This document shows, piece after piece, positions 9,411 to 19,079 of a stretch of 64,000 nt of DNA (positions are counted from its first letter, which is position 1; every line of letters starts with the position of its first letter). Source of the stretch: Sporosarcina sp. FSL W7-1349 (GTDB lineage: Bacteria; Bacillota; Bacilli; Bacillales_A; Planococcaceae). The DNA is taken from positions 2,232,001 through 2,296,000 of the forward strand of contig NZ_JBBOOK010000001.1 of NCBI RefSeq assembly GCF_038003045.1, in the 5' to 3' direction. Under the pieces are notes generated by a model, which saw only the letters and a program-made list of their open reading frames with translations, was not told where the DNA came from and did no database searches. A program made the position numbers and the translations under genes.

Positions 9411-9443
9411 TTTAAAGAGGCAGTCCGATTGGACAGCCTCTTT
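9411..9443 (-). terminator. pyrG terminator (possibly bidirectional)
   Basis: Hairpin AAAGAGGCAGTCC/GGACAGCCTCTTT separated by four bases, right after the pyrG stop. Confidence 0.75.
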
Positions 9444-9445
9444 CG

Positions 9446-11050
9446 TCATTCAGATTGATGGGTTAATGCGGCACCGATAAAATCACGCAATAATGGTTGC
9501 GGACGAGTCGGGCGCGAGATGAATTCAGGATGGAATTGGCAGCCGATGAAGAATGGGTGATCCTGCAGCTCGATGATTTCTACGAGCTCCTCATCCGGGC
9601 TCACCCCGGCCATGATCATGCCAGCCTCTTCGAATTGATTTCTGTAATCATTGTTGAATTCATAACGGTGGCGATGGCGCTCATTGACAAGTTCTTCTCC
9701 ATATGCTTGGCGTGCTTTCGTGCCTTCTTTCACTTTGCATGGATGGGAACCTAGGCGCATCAGGCCGCCTGATTCACTGGATTCGGTCATATCGGATTGA
9801 TTTTCAAATAACGCATATTCAGCATCCAAGTTGAATTCTGTGGAGTGGGCGTCTGCCATGCCGAGCACATTGCGTGCGAATTCCACTGCGGCCAACTGCA
9901 TGCCAAGACCGATTCCGATGAACGGGATGTTGTTGGTACGGGCAAACTGGATAGCTGTCATTTTACCATCGATGCCTCGATCTCCGAATCCGCCAGGTAC
10001 GACGATTCCATCGACCTCTCCCAGAATCTCTGCTACGTTTTCCTCATTCACTTCTTCCGCGTTGATCCATTTCACTTCGATATCCGTGTCAAATTGGTAT
10101 CCCGCGTGGCGTAACGCTTCGACCGCTGAAATATACGCATCTTGCAGTTCCACGTATTTTCCGACTAGGCCGATGCATACTTTCTTCGACAATGATTTTA
10201 CGAGGTGGACAAGTTCCTTCACGTCTGTCAGATCCGGCTCTTTCGTTTCCAACCCCAAGAAATCTACGACAATCTTGTCCATATGCTGCTCATGCAGACG
10301 AAGAGGCACTTCATACAATGTCTCTGCATCCAATGCCTCGATTACTTCTTCCGGTTTGATGTTACAGAACAAGGCGATCTTGTCTTTCATCTCTTGAGGA
10401 ACCGGATATTCACTGCGCACGACAATCATATTTGGCTGGATGCCCAAGCTTCTCAATTCCTTCACGCTATGCTGGGTCGGTTTTGTTTTCATTTCACCCG
10501 CTGCATGGAGGTACGGAATAAGCGTGTTGTGGATATACATGACATCGTTTTTGCCGAGATCCGTTTTCATTTGACGGATGGCCTCCAAATAAGGAAGGGA
10601 TTCGATATCGCCCACGCTGCCGCCGATTTCCGTAATGACGACATCCGCATTCGTTTCCTTTGCCGCACGCTTGATGAGACTTTTGATTTCATTCGTAATA
10701 TGCGGGATGACTTGGACGGTCGCGCCCATATACTCCCCGCTCCGTTCTTTTTTCAATACGGAGGAATAGACTTTGCCCATTGTGACGTTCGAGTATTTGT
10801 TCAAATCGATGTCAATGAAGCGCTCGTAGTGACCGAGGTCGAGATCCGTCTCCGCTCCGTCCTGCGTGACAAATACCTCGCCATGTTGATAAGGACTCAT
10901 CATACGAGGGTCGACGTTAATATAGGGATCGAATTTTTGCATCGTCACTTCCAGGCCGCGGCTTTTTAGAAGCCTTCCCAAAGATGCAGCATTAATCCCC
11001 TTACCGAGTGATGAAACGACACCGCCAGTTACGAAAATATACTTTGTCAT
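9446..11050 (-). CDS. pyrG: CTP synthase with Gly in place of the glutaminase cysteine
   Basis: PyrG makes CTP from UTP, ATP and an amino donor. The 534 residues comprise an amidoligase domain (1-270: [13 protein letters not shown]-loop, [23 protein letters not shown] in parts, [12 protein letters not shown]) and a class I glutamine amidotransferase domain (about 295-534) ending with CQFHPEF. The nucleophile motif, normally GICLGMQ, reads GIGLGMQ: residue 381 is Gly, codon GGT at 9910-9908, one base from TGT. The His and Glu of the triad remain. The enzyme should therefore use ammonia, not glutamine. Start 11050 follows CGGAGGAGTTTGGC; an upstream TTG frame at 11071 lies inside the ribosome site. 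Confidence 0.95.
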   Translation of the reverse strand: MTKYIFVTGGVVSSLGKGINAASLGRLLKSRGLEVTMQKFDPYINVDPRMMSPYQHGEVFVTQDGAETDLDLGHYERFIDIDLNKYSNVTMGKVYSSVLKKERSGEYMGATVQVIPHITNEIKSLIKRAAKETNADVVITEIGGSVGDIESLPYLEAIRQMKTDLGKNDVMYIHNTLIPYLHAAGEMKTKPTQHSVKELRSLGIQPNMIVVRSEYPVPQEMKDKIALFCNIKPEEVIEALDAETLYEVPLRLHEQHMDKIVVDFLGLETKEPDLTDVKELVHLVKSLSKKVCIGLVGKYVELQDAYISAVEALRHAGYQFDTDIEVKWINAEEVNEENVAEILGEVDGIVVPGGFGDRGIDGKMTAIQFARTNNIPFIGIGLGMQLAAVEFARNVLGMADAHSTEFNLDAEYALFENQSDMTESSESGGLMRLGSHPCKVKEGTKARQAYGEELVNERHRHRYEFNNDYRNQFEEAGMIMAGVSPDEELVEIIELQDHPFFIGCQFHPEFISRPTRPQPLLRDFIGAALTHQSE

Positions 11051-11082
11051 GCCAAACTCCTCCGTTCGCAAAATTTATGATG

Positions 11083-11121
11083 AAAAATTAAAAAACGCTC
11101 CGTCTGAAATCCAGAGGAGCG
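11083..11121 (-). terminator. pyrG leader attenuator hairpin
   Basis: Minus-strand stem CGCTCCTCTG/CAGACGGAGCG (11096-11121) followed by TTTTTTAATTTTT, between the pyrG transcription start and its ribosome site. The 5' arm is C/U-rich (GCTCCTCT), able to pair with a poly-G 5' end as in the B. subtilis pyrG leader. Confidence 0.85.
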
Positions 11122-11150
11122 CATATGCATCGGTTCAAGTGTCCTTTTAA

Positions 11151-11192
11151 GGAGCCCTGTAAAATCTTATAGCGTTCTACGTGCGAAGTCAA
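11151..11192 (-). promoter_or_regulatory. pyrG promoter with GGGCTCC start (CTP-sensing type)
   Basis: Minus strand: -35 TTGACT (11192-11187), 17-bp spacer, -10 TAAGAT (11169-11164), six bases, then GGGCTCC starting at 11157. In B. subtilis the pyrG transcript begins GGGCUC; low CTP stalls polymerase there, extra G residues are added, and the poly-G blocks the downstream terminator. All parts are present here. The -35 lies just beyond the rpoE stop codon. Confidence 0.85.
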
Positions 11193-11196
11193 GAGA

Positions 11197-11766
11197 TTAT
11201 TCTTCAATCTCCTCATCTTCTTCGAATTCATCTTCTTCCTCTTCGTCTTCGTCGTCGAGTTCCAGATCCTCATCGTCTGGAATGATTTCCAAATCGTCAT
11301 CCGGGTCCAGAAGGTCTTCTTCGATTTCGATGATATCTTCCTCGTCTTCTTCGAGATCCTCTTCATCGTCCTCTTCTTCCTCTTCCTCAATCAAATCGTC
11401 ATACTCTTCCTCATCTTCCTCGTCGAACAGTTCCTCTTCCTCATCATCCAGCACTTTTTTCTTCTTCTTTTTACGCACTTTGACGACCGGCGCTGTCTCC
11501 TCTTCAATCTGCTCGACCGGATACCACTCGCGTAATCCCCAACGGTTATCGTGGATGGCGATGAATCTGCCGTCGATATTTAAATCTGTATAAAACTGTT
11601 GCAATTTACCCTTCATTTCACTTTCGCTCATGCCTGTCAAATCACGGATTTCATCCATCAACTGTTGGAAGGTAAGTGATTCATGTCTTTCTGTTAAAAT
11701 GGCGTAGACGATATCAATCATCGATTCTTCTGCCAATTGTTCCTTCGTCATCTCGCGGATATTCAA
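11197..11766 (-). CDS. rpoE: DNA-directed RNA polymerase delta subunit
   Basis: Delta subunit of Gram-positive RNA polymerase, which improves promoter selectivity and core recycling. The N-terminal folded HARE-HTH domain (about 1-90; QFYTDLNIDGRF, WGLREWYP) is followed by a basic run (KVRKKKKKK near 100) and then about 85 residues that are almost all Asp/Glu, as in the family. The frame opens with GTG at 11775, but AAAGGA is only one base from it; TTG at 11769 or 11766 fits better, and 11766 (MNIREMTKEQL) is used. pyrG follows as in B. subtilis, but from its own promoter. Confidence 0.92.
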   Translation of the reverse strand: MNIREMTKEQLAEESMIDIVYAILTERHESLTFQQLMDEIRDLTGMSESEMKGKLQQFYTDLNIDGRFIAIHDNRWGLREWYPVEQIEEETAPVVKVRKKKKKKVLDDEEEELFDEEDEEEYDDLIEEEEEEDDEEDLEEDEEDIIEIEEDLLDPDDDLEIIPDDEDLELDDEDEEEEDEFEEDEEIEE

Positions 11767-11802
11767 CAAACGCACGTCCTTTCTATGGAAAACATACTAC
11801 TC

Positions 11803-11808
11803 ATTATA
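11803..11808 (-). promoter_or_regulatory. Putative -10 element for rpoE
   Basis: TATAAT on the minus strand, about 40 bp before the rpoE start. The -35 at 17 bp (AGCTAA) is poor. Confidence 0.35.
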
Positions 11809-11829
11809 TACAATAAATCCCGGATTTAG

Positions 11830-11994
11830 CTACAATCTTTTACTCCTCCGAAATTGACGGAATTCCAGGATGCTAATATAAATCAGGTAAATTGCCGCAA
11901 GTAAGAAAGGGATGGCCCCTAAATCATTCCCGTACAGTAGGAAAGTAAGAATGACTAGGATAATGATGATCACTAGATGAACAGTATACTTCAA
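11830..11994 (-). CDS. Small hypothetical membrane protein (54 aa)
   Basis: Frame from TTG at 11994 (MKYTVHLVIIIILVILTFLL...) to TAG at 11830. It encodes two hydrophobic segments (about residues 5-20 and 27-42) split by a short YGNDLGAIP turn, then a basic tail EFRQFRRSKRL: a small membrane hairpin with a likely cytosolic C-terminus. An in-frame TGA lies 24 bp upstream of the start. GGGGTG five bases before the TTG is a usable ribosome site. It sits upstream of rpoE on the same strand. I do not recognise a family; the hydrophobic pattern and basic end argue for a real gene. Confidence 0.55.
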   Translation of the reverse strand: MKYTVHLVIIIILVILTFLLYGNDLGAIPFLLAAIYLIYISILEFRQFRRSKRL

Positions 11995-12159
11995 GCCAAC
12001 ACCCCATTTCCATTGTCATCCCCATTATACATGGAGAAAGCAAGCGCACGCTATGAATTCGATTTAATTTTAGCAATTTTCATAAAGGAAAATACTGCGC
12101 TCCTGTAGCTGAATAAGAAAAAAGATTTCCATCGGATGAGGGCCTTTCGTCTGTTGTGA

Positions 12160-12396
12160 AGTTCACGGGAAATATTGCGAGGTTGGATGAAAACGTTGCA
12201 AGGTACCGTCGAAACGTTAGGAGGTTAGGCCATGATGTTGAGTGGTTCTCGGGTAACGTCGGGAGCCTGGGCCGAACGTTGGGAACCCTGGGCCAAAACG
12301 TTGCGAGGATGAGCCATGACGTTGGGCGGTTCACCCGTGACATTGATGGGTACTCAAACGTTTCAAAAGGCACTGTAACGTCGGGAAGCTGGCTGC
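12160..12396. repeat. Degenerate 21-bp tandem array (ACGTTGnGAGG family)
   Basis: Units around an ACGTTGGGAGGTT-like core. The TTG/TTA/GTC core recurs at 12175, 12196, 12217, 12238 and 12259, exactly 21 bp apart, then continues with small slips to about 12396. It lies between icmF and the small membrane gene. The same motif family fills 39.5-40.0 kb. Confidence 0.75.
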
Positions 12397-12468
12397 CTCC
12401 ATGAAATATCCTCGCTTTGCTCTTGCTCACATCCCGGTCTAAACGCGCTGTACGACTACTTCACCTAG

Positions 12469-12507
12469 GCAAGCGCCGGAAAACATGCCGGAAAGGCGCT
12501 CCTTGCC
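12469..12507. other. Imperfect hairpin in the icmF downstream gap
   Basis: GGCAAGCGCC pairs with GGCGCTCCTTGCC around a 16-base loop. The rest of the gap (12400-12655) shows no gene. Confidence 0.35.
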
Positions 12508-12654
12508 TTTTGCAGTCGAAAATCACAGCATGCTGGAAGTTCTGTCATTTACACGGAAATATGGCAATTCAAACCCCGCGCTGTTCAAAAGTCGTGGAAG
12601 CATCGGCCGATGAGCTACCCATAGACCCAATTTTATCATGTCCCGAGCCAGAAC

Positions 12655-12690
12655 AAAAAATCCGTGTAGAACGAAGTTCCCACGGATTTT
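12655..12690 (-). terminator. icmF terminator
   Basis: Minus-strand stem AAATCCGTG/CACGGATTT followed by TTTTTG, just past the icmF stop. Confidence 0.85.
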
Positions 12691-12715
12691 CGCTTGGACT
12701 GGCAACATCCACCGA

Positions 12716-15700
12716 TTACATATTGCGACGGTACTGGCCGCCCACTTCGTAAAGTGCATTCGTAATCTGTCCTAGGCTCGCGACTTTGACGGTTTCCATC
12801 AGTGCTGCGAAAATATTGCCGCCCGTGACAGCCGTTTCTTTCAAGTTGAGCAAGGCTTTCTCTGTCTCGTCCGCGTGACGATTCTGGAATTCACGCAGGT
12901 TGATGATTTGCGACTCTTTCTCTTCCTTCGTCGCGCGTGCAATTTCCATATTGTCGATATCTTCCTCGGACGGAGGGTTCGGATTCAAGTACGTATTCAC
13001 CCCGATGATCGGCAGCTCCCCTGAGTGCTTCAGATGCTCGTAGTACATGGATTCCTCTTGAATCTTGCCCCGTTGGTATTGGGTTTCCATCGATCCGAGC
13101 ACGCCGCCGCGGTCGTTCAGGCGGTCGAACTCCGTCAACACCGCTTCTTCCACTAGGTCCGTCAATTCTTCGATAATGAAGGAACCTTGCAATGGGTTTT
13201 CATTTTTGGACAGGCCATGTTCTTTTGTAATGATCATCTGGATCGCCATTGCCCGGCGGACCGATTCTTCCGTCGGCGTCGTGATCGCTTCATCATACGC
13301 GTTCGTGTGGAGCGAGTTACAGTTATCTTGCAAAGCCATGAGCGCCTGCAAAGTTGTACGGATATCATTAAAGTCGATTTCCTGCGCGTGCAAGCTGCGT
13401 CCTGACGTCTGCACATGGTATTTTAGCTTCTGGCTACGCTCGTTCGCCCCGTATCTCTCCCGCATGGCAACCGCCCAAATCCGACGTGCTACCCGGCCGA
13501 TTACCGTATATTCCGGATCCAGCCCGTTCGAGAAGAAGAAGCTCAAGTTCGGTGCAAAATCATCGATATTCATACCGCGGCTTAAGTAGTATTCGACATA
13601 GGTGAAGCCGTTGGATAATGTGAATGCCAGTTGTGAAATTGGATTCGCTCCCGCTTCGGCGATATGGTAGCCCGAAATGGACACCGAGTAGTAGTTACGC
13701 ACTTTTTTGTCGATGAAGTACTGCTGGATGTCCCCCATCATGCGAAGCGCGAATTCCGTGGAGAAGATGCAAGTGTTCTGCCCTTGGTCCTCTTTCAGGA
13801 TATCGGCTTGCACAGTGCCACGGACGACTTGCAGCGTGGCATCCCGCACTTCCGTGAATTCCTCCACAGTCAAAGCGCGCCCCAGTTCCTCTTCTTTCAA
13901 GCGGATTTGCTGATCGATCGCCGTGTTCATGAACATGGCTAGGATGATCGGAGCCGGTCCGTTAATCGTCATTGAGACGGAAGTCGATGGCGCACATAGA
14001 TCGAAGCCATCATACAATTTCTTCATATCATCCAACGTACAAATGCTGACGCCCGACTCACCGACTTTACCGAAAATGTCCGGACGCTCATTCGGGTCTT
14101 CCCCGTAAAGCGTGACCGAGTCAAAAGCGGTCGATAGCCGTTTCGCGTCATCGTCCTTGGACAGATAATGGAAGCGGCGGTTCGTCCGTTCCGGTGTCCC
14201 TTCTCCCGCGAATTGACGCTTCGGATCTTCCCCTTCCCGTTTGAACGGGAAAACCCCCGCCGTGTAAGGGAATGAACCTGGTACATTCTCTTTGTACACC
14301 CATCGTAAAATTTCCCCGTAGTCCTCGAATTTCGGCAGGACGACTTTCGGGATTTTCAATCCGGATAAACTCGTTGTTGTCAGCGCAGTACGAAGCTCTT
14401 TGTCACGAATTTTTGTGACGAATTCATCCCCTGAATAGGATTCTTTCAACGTATTCCAGTTTTGGATGATTCGCTTCGATTCCGCTGTCAGCTCATCCCG
14501 CACCCCGTCTGCAAGTGACTGCAACGAAGCGATCAGTTTATCATCCGGCGCTTTCTCTTTTACTGCTTCCATAGCCCCTTCGAGCTGGAATAAACGCCGT
14601 GCGAATTCCACTTGCTGTGCTGATCGTTTATGATAATCGCGAACTGTGCCCGCAATTTCCCTTAGATAATGCTGACGGTCGTTCGGTATGATGACGTTCT
14701 GTTTTTGGGTCTTGATGAATTGGGCATACGATGTTTCCCAATCCAAGCCGCATTTTTCATTCAGCACGTTGACGATCGCAGCAAATAGCGAATTCGTTCC
14801 TTTGTCATTGAACTGGCTAGCGATCGTACCATATACCGGCATTTCATCGATTTCTTTATCCCAAAGGCCACGGCTGCGCTGATACTGCTTCTGAACTTGG
14901 CGAAGCGCATCTTCGGATCCTTTGCGTTCGAATTTATTAATGACGATCAAGTCGGCGAAGTCGATCATGTCGATTTTCTCGAGTTGCGTCGGCGCCCCGA
15001 ATTCACTCGTCATGACATACATCGAGACATCGGACACTTCCGTAACTTCCGCATCCCCTTGCCCGATTCCACTCGTTTCGACAACAATCAAGTCGTAGCC
15101 CGCCGTTTTGACGACATCGAGTACATCTTTGATGGCGCCCGACAATTCGGTACGGGAACCACGAGTCGCCAAGCTGCGCATGAATACCCGCTTATTGAAG
15201 ATGGCATTCATCCGGATCCGGTCTCCGAGCAGTGCCCCGCCCGTTTTTTGCTTCGTCGGGTCGATCGAAAGGATGGCCACTTTCTTATCCGGCAGTTCTT
15301 GTAAGAAACGGCGGATCAATTCATCGGTCAAGGAACTTTTCCCTGCTCCCCCAGTACCCGTGATACCAAGCACTGGTGTATTTTTGGTAAGCGTCCGCGC
15401 TTTCTCAATGAGTTGCACTGCTTGCTGGTCGTTTTTCCCGTGCTTTTCTTCCGCATAGGTGATCAAGTTGGCCAGTATCTCGGGATGATCCGTGTTCACT
15501 TTTTCCAAGTTGGCCATTTCATTGTCCGCCTCAGTGAGGAAGTCGCATTCTTCCAACATACGGTTGATCATCCCTTGCAGGCCCATTTTGCGGCCGTCTT
15601 CCGGCGAGAAGATCCACGCGACACCGTAGTCATGCAGTTCCTTGATTTCCTTCGGGATGATGACCCCGCCACCGCCGCCGTAAATGCGAATATGCGGTGC

Positions 15701-15979
15701 TCCCCTTTCTTGCAGGAGGTCATACATATATTTGAAATATTCAACATGGCCCCCTTGATAGGAGGAAATGGCGATCCCTTGAACATCTTCCTGAATGGCC
15801 GCGTTCACGACCTCCTCCACCGAACGGTTATGTCCGAGGTGGATGACCTCTGCCCCGCTGGATTGCAAAATGCGGCGCATGATATTGATTGAGGCATCAT
15901 GGCCATCGAATAGGCTGGACGCCGTCACAAAACGGATATGGTGCTTCGGCTTATAAATCTCAACTGGCGCTGTTACCAT
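12716..15979 (-). CDS. icmF: Fused isobutyryl-CoA mutase IcmF
   Basis: Adenosylcobalamin-dependent mutase interconverting isobutyryl-CoA and n-butyryl-CoA, with its own GTPase chaperone (1087 residues). Domains in order: B12-binding (about 15-145, [11 protein letters not shown] with the base-off His), MeaB-like G domain (about 195-420; P-loop [19 protein letters not shown]), linker, and substrate-binding mutase barrel (about 550-1070; [18 protein letters not shown] in parts, [14 protein letters not shown]). AGAAGGGGTG precedes the ATG. It lies downstream of a TetR gene and beta-oxidation genes, suiting branched-chain or even-chain acyl-CoA use, and 8 kb from a B12 salvage operon that could supply its cofactor. 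Confidence 0.95.
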   Translation of the reverse strand: MVTAPVEIYKPKHHIRFVTASSLFDGHDASINIMRRILQSSGAEVIHLGHNRSVEEVVNAAIQEDVQGIAISSYQGGHVEYFKYMYDLLQERGAPHIRIYGGGGGVIIPKEIKELHDYGVAWIFSPEDGRKMGLQGMINRMLEECDFLTEADNEMANLEKVNTDHPEILANLITYAEEKHGKNDQQAVQLIEKARTLTKNTPVLGITGTGGAGKSSLTDELIRRFLQELPDKKVAILSIDPTKQKTGGALLGDRIRMNAIFNKRVFMRSLATRGSRTELSGAIKDVLDVVKTAGYDLIVVETSGIGQGDAEVTEVSDVSMYVMTSEFGAPTQLEKIDMIDFADLIVINKFERKGSEDALRQVQKQYQRSRGLWDKEIDEMPVYGTIASQFNDKGTNSLFAAIVNVLNEKCGLDWETSYAQFIKTQKQNVIIPNDRQHYLREIAGTVRDYHKRSAQQVEFARRLFQLEGAMEAVKEKAPDDKLIASLQSLADGVRDELTAESKRIIQNWNTLKESYSGDEFVTKIRDKELRTALTTTSLSGLKIPKVVLPKFEDYGEILRWVYKENVPGSFPYTAGVFPFKREGEDPKRQFAGEGTPERTNRRFHYLSKDDDAKRLSTAFDSVTLYGEDPNERPDIFGKVGESGVSICTLDDMKKLYDGFDLCAPSTSVSMTINGPAPIILAMFMNTAIDQQIRLKEEELGRALTVEEFTEVRDATLQVVRGTVQADILKEDQGQNTCIFSTEFALRMMGDIQQYFIDKKVRNYYSVSISGYHIAEAGANPISQLAFTLSNGFTYVEYYLSRGMNIDDFAPNLSFFFSNGLDPEYTVIGRVARRIWAVAMRERYGANERSQKLKYHVQTSGRSLHAQEIDFNDIRTTLQALMALQDNCNSLHTNAYDEAITTPTEESVRRAMAIQMIITKEHGLSKNENPLQGSFIIEELTDLVEEAVLTEFDRLNDRGGVLGSMETQYQRGKIQEESMYYEHLKHSGELPIIGVNTYLNPNPPSEEDIDNMEIARATKEEKESQIINLREFQNRHADETEKALLNLKETAVTGGNIFAALMETVKVASLGQITNALYEVGGQYRRNM

Positions 15980-16035
15980 ATTAATACACCCCTTCTGCCC
16001 AAACCCGGGCGCAATTTACACAACAGGTTGCCGTG

Positions 16036-16674
16036 CTAACGGATTTCTTCGTGCTCGCGTACGATACCGTTGAAAAATTGATCTGTCTGGATACGGATAT
16101 AATCATCAATCGTCATATCCTTATCGAAAGCCCATCTCCGGAACGCCCACATCTGCCCTTGGACGACGATGTGGTTGGCCGCTATCCGGATTTCTTCGTC
16201 GGTGATGCGGAGTTCCCCCGAACGGGCACAGGCCTTGAATAGGTTCTCAAATAGAGCGACCATTTCCATCTCCTTTTGTAGGACATATCGCAAAGCGTCC
16301 TTCGGCAAGGATTTGGATTCCTGGTACATAACGAGGAATTCATCTGACATATTGTCGATTAAGTGGAAATACTTGTCGATGGCAAGCCGGATGCCTTCCA
16401 CGGTCCCTTCCTGATCAAGCGAACCGTTCAGGCGGTTGAGCACTTTATTGTAAATATTGTCACAGACGAGATAAAGGACGTCTTCCTTCGTCCGGATATA
16501 TTCATAGAGCGTGCCGATGCTGAAGCCCGCCTCTTTGGCAATTTCCCGTGTCGTCGCCCGATGGAATCCCTTATTCCTAAACAGCTTGACGGCGCCCCGG
16601 ATCATTTGCTCCCGACGTTTTTCTATCAAGTTTTCGTCTTTGACGGACGATTTGACTACAAGTTTTTTTTCCAT
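16036..16674 (-). CDS. TetR/AcrR family regulator, probable fatty-acid regulator
   Basis: A 212-residue TetR repressor. The N-terminal HTH (about 18-65) carries KLFRNKGFHRATTREIAKEAG and IGTLYEYIRTKEDVLY-like blocks (each typical of TetR); the C-terminal half is an all-helical ligand domain resembling those of acyl-CoA-responsive repressors (FadR/YsiA). It sits between acyl-CoA dehydrogenase and icmF in one orientation, 13 bp below the dehydrogenase gene. Two related palindromes upstream of the thiolase gene and of fadF are candidate targets. Ligand and targets are inferred from context. Confidence 0.8.
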   Translation of the reverse strand: MEKKLVVKSSVKDENLIEKRREQMIRGAVKLFRNKGFHRATTREIAKEAGFSIGTLYEYIRTKEDVLYLVCDNIYNKVLNRLNGSLDQEGTVEGIRLAIDKYFHLIDNMSDEFLVMYQESKSLPKDALRYVLQKEMEMVALFENLFKACARSGELRITDEEIRIAANHIVVQGQMWAFRRWAFDKDMTIDDYIRIQTDQFFNGIVREHEEIR

Positions 16675-16687
16675 ACGAACCTCCCGT

Positions 16688-17827
16688 TTATTTTGTCAGC
16701 ATACGGGAGATGACCAGACGTTGAATTTCTTGCGTTCCTTCGTAAATTTGCGTAATTTTCGCATCGCGCATGAAACGCTCGACCGGGTAATCTTTCGTAT
16801 ACCCGTAACCGCCAAATACTTGAACCGCTTCGGTTGTCACTTTCATCGCTGTATCTCCGGCCATCAATTTCGCCATGGCCGATTCTTTTCCGTATGGCAA
16901 GTTATTCGATTCCAACCAAGCTGCTTGGTATGTCAATAGGCGAGATGCTTCCACCGCTGTCGCCATGTCCGCAAGCTTGAAGCCGACGCCTTGGTTCGCT
17001 GCGATCGGTTTACCAAACTGCACCCGCTCTTTCGCATAATCAGCCGATGCTTCGAGCGCTCCTTGGGCTATCCCCACAGCTTGTGCGGCAATCCCGTTCC
17101 TGCCGCCATCCAATGTTTTCATTGCGATGATGAAGCCTTCTCCTTCCTCACCCAAAAGGTTCTCTTTTGGCACCCGGCAGTTGTCGAACATGATTTCCGT
17201 TGTTGGGGATGAACGAATCCCAAGCTTCTTCTCTTTCTTTCCGACGGAGAAGCCTGCAAAGTCTTTCTCGACGATGAATGCACTCGTTCCTTTATGCTTC
17301 GATTCCGGATCGGTCACTGCAAACACGATGTAGATGTCCGCAATCCCGCCGTTGGTAATGAAGATTTTGGATCCGTTCAGTACATAGTCGTCGCCATCCA
17401 ATTTGGCAGTCGTGCGCATGCCTCCAGCGTCCGAACCGGAACCCGGCTCCGTCAAACCGTACGCACCGATTTTTGTTCCTTCCGCCATTGGACGCAAATA
17501 TTTTTGCTTCTGCTCTTCCGTACCATATTTGAAAACCGGCCAACCTGCAAGGGATGTGTGAGCCGATAAGGTAACACCCGTCGATGCACAGACTCGGGAA
17601 AGCTCTTCCACTGCGATGACGTAGGCAAGATAGTCACTGCCGATGCCGCCGTACTCTTCCGGCCAAGGGATACCCGTCAATCCGAGTTCCGCCATCTTTT
17701 CAAATAATGCCATGTCAAACCGTTCTTCTTCATCCCGTTCCGCCGCAGTCGGTGCGACCTCGTTCTCCGCAAAGTCACGCACCATTTTCCGAATCATTTC
17801 ATGTTCTTCTGATAATTTGAAATCCAT
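16688..17827 (-). CDS. Acyl-CoA dehydrogenase
   Basis: FAD-dependent acyl-CoA dehydrogenase (379 residues) catalysing the first oxidation of acyl-CoA, with electrons passed to ETF. Family blocks are intact: [47 protein letters not shown] in parts, and [11 protein letters not shown] with the catalytic Glu. The frame extends to GTG 17839, but GGTGGGGGACAGT supports ATG 17827. It is about 60% identical by eye to the adjacent paralogue, so the pair probably arose by duplication and may differ in chain-length or branched substrate preference. Confidence 0.93.
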   Translation of the reverse strand: MDFKLSEEHEMIRKMVRDFAENEVAPTAAERDEEERFDMALFEKMAELGLTGIPWPEEYGGIGSDYLAYVIAVEELSRVCASTGVTLSAHTSLAGWPVFKYGTEEQKQKYLRPMAEGTKIGAYGLTEPGSGSDAGGMRTTAKLDGDDYVLNGSKIFITNGGIADIYIVFAVTDPESKHKGTSAFIVEKDFAGFSVGKKEKKLGIRSSPTTEIMFDNCRVPKENLLGEEGEGFIIAMKTLDGGRNGIAAQAVGIAQGALEASADYAKERVQFGKPIAANQGVGFKLADMATAVEASRLLTYQAAWLESNNLPYGKESAMAKLMAGDTAMKVTTEAVQVFGGYGYTKDYPVERFMRDAKITQIYEGTQEIQRLVISRMLTK

Positions 17828-17858
17828 ACTGTCCCCCACCTTGTCTTCAAATTGTCTA

Positions 17859-17918
17859 GGGTGCCAGGTACTAACGGCTATTCGCGCCTTTGCGAATTGT
17901 GGTAGTACCTAGCATCCC
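17859..17918. other. Long imperfect hairpin between the two dehydrogenase genes
   Basis: GGGTGCCAGGTACTA (17859-17873) pairs with TAGTACCTAGCATCCC (17903-17918) with one bulge, and the interior adds ATTCGC/GCGAAT. No U-run follows, so it is more likely an mRNA processing or stability element, or a small repeat, than a terminator. Confidence 0.6.
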
Positions 17919-17927
17919 GGCTTATTA

Positions 17928-19064
17928 TTATTTCGTTAATTGTTTCGAAATGACGAGCCTTTGAATTTCGCTCGTTCCTTCATAGATTTGCGTCACTTTC
18001 GCATCGCGGAAATAACGCTCCACTGGATAGTCTTCCGTATAGCCGTATCCGCCGAACACTTGGATCGCTTCGATCGAGCAATCGACCGCCGTCTGGGAGG
18101 CGAATAGTTTCGCCATCGATGCCTCTTTCCCGCATGACAGCCCTTCCGACCGCATTTGTGCAGCCCGGTAGACAAGCAGTCGCGATGCTTCCACCGCTGT
18201 GGCCATATCAGCCAATTTGAATCCGACCCCTTGCTGGGCGGCGATCGGTTTTCCGAACTGGACACGCTCTTTCGCGTAACCTGTCGCCGCTTCCAATGAA
18301 GCTTCCGCAATGCCAAGTGCTTGTGATGCGATGCCGATCCGGCCTACATCGAGATTGGCCATGGCGATCTTGAATCCTTCGCCTTCTACGCCAAGCACCT
18401 TATCTTCCGGCACTTTCATGTCTTCGAACGTCAATTGGACGGTCCGTGAACCATGAAGCCCCATTTTCTCTTCATCTTTTCCGATGACGAGTCCCGGTGT
18501 ATCTTTGTCGACGATGAACGCCGTGACGCCGTGCGTGCCTTTCAATGGATCCGTCGAGGCAAACACGATATAGACATCCGCTTCCCCGCCGTTCGTAATG
18601 AAGACCTTGGAACCGTTGATCACATAATGTCCGTCTTTTTTGACGGCCCGTGTTTTCAATGAACCCGCATCCGACCCCGCGGAAGGTTCGGTCAAGCAAA
18701 AGGCCCCGAGGTATTCGCCGCTCGCCATTTTCGGTACGTACTCTTGCTTTTGCTGTTCATTTCCAAAATAAAGGATCGGGTTCGTTCCGACCGAAGTATG
18801 GACTGATAGGATGACTCCGACAACCGCGCTCACTTTGGATAGTTCGTTGATCGCGATAATATAGGAAATAAAATCCATACCCGATCCGCCGTATTCTTCC
18901 GGAACCGTAATACCCATCAGACCAAGCTCGCCCATTTTCGTTAAGATGTCGTGTGGAAACTCCCCCGCTTCCATCTGGGGAACAAACGGCTCAATCTCTG
19001 TTTTGGCAAAATTCCGCACCATGTCGCGCATCATCAGTTGTTCTTCGGTAAATTGTAAATCCAT
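17928..19064 (-). CDS. acdA: Acyl-CoA dehydrogenase (AcdA-like)
   Basis: Second FAD-dependent acyl-CoA dehydrogenase (378 residues). It shows [51 protein letters not shown] (in parts) and QIYEGTSEIQR with the catalytic Glu near 363. AAAGGAGAGCAAATGCT precedes the ATG. B. subtilis has acdA next to fadF and rpoE; here hbd and thiolase genes intervene, forming a five-gene beta-oxidation set read from fadF/thiolase towards icmF. The upstream hbd stop is 15 bp away. Confidence 0.93.
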   Translation of the reverse strand: MDLQFTEEQLMMRDMVRNFAKTEIEPFVPQMEAGEFPHDILTKMGELGLMGITVPEEYGGSGMDFISYIIAINELSKVSAVVGVILSVHTSVGTNPILYFGNEQQKQEYVPKMASGEYLGAFCLTEPSAGSDAGSLKTRAVKKDGHYVINGSKVFITNGGEADVYIVFASTDPLKGTHGVTAFIVDKDTPGLVIGKDEEKMGLHGSRTVQLTFEDMKVPEDKVLGVEGEGFKIAMANLDVGRIGIASQALGIAEASLEAATGYAKERVQFGKPIAAQQGVGFKLADMATAVEASRLLVYRAAQMRSEGLSCGKEASMAKLFASQTAVDCSIEAIQVFGGYGYTEDYPVERYFRDAKVTQIYEGTSEIQRLVISKQLTK

Positions 19065-19079
19065 AGCATTTGCTCTCCT

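Noticed and set aside
11282..11593. Poly-serine frame on the plus strand
   Set aside because: It is the antisense of the Asp/Glu-rich tail of rpoE (GAA/GAT read backwards).
12156..12430. Frames on both strands in the 12.2-kb array
   Set aside because: Products mirror the 21-bp repeat (frame-preserving period of 7 codons) and have no start signal.
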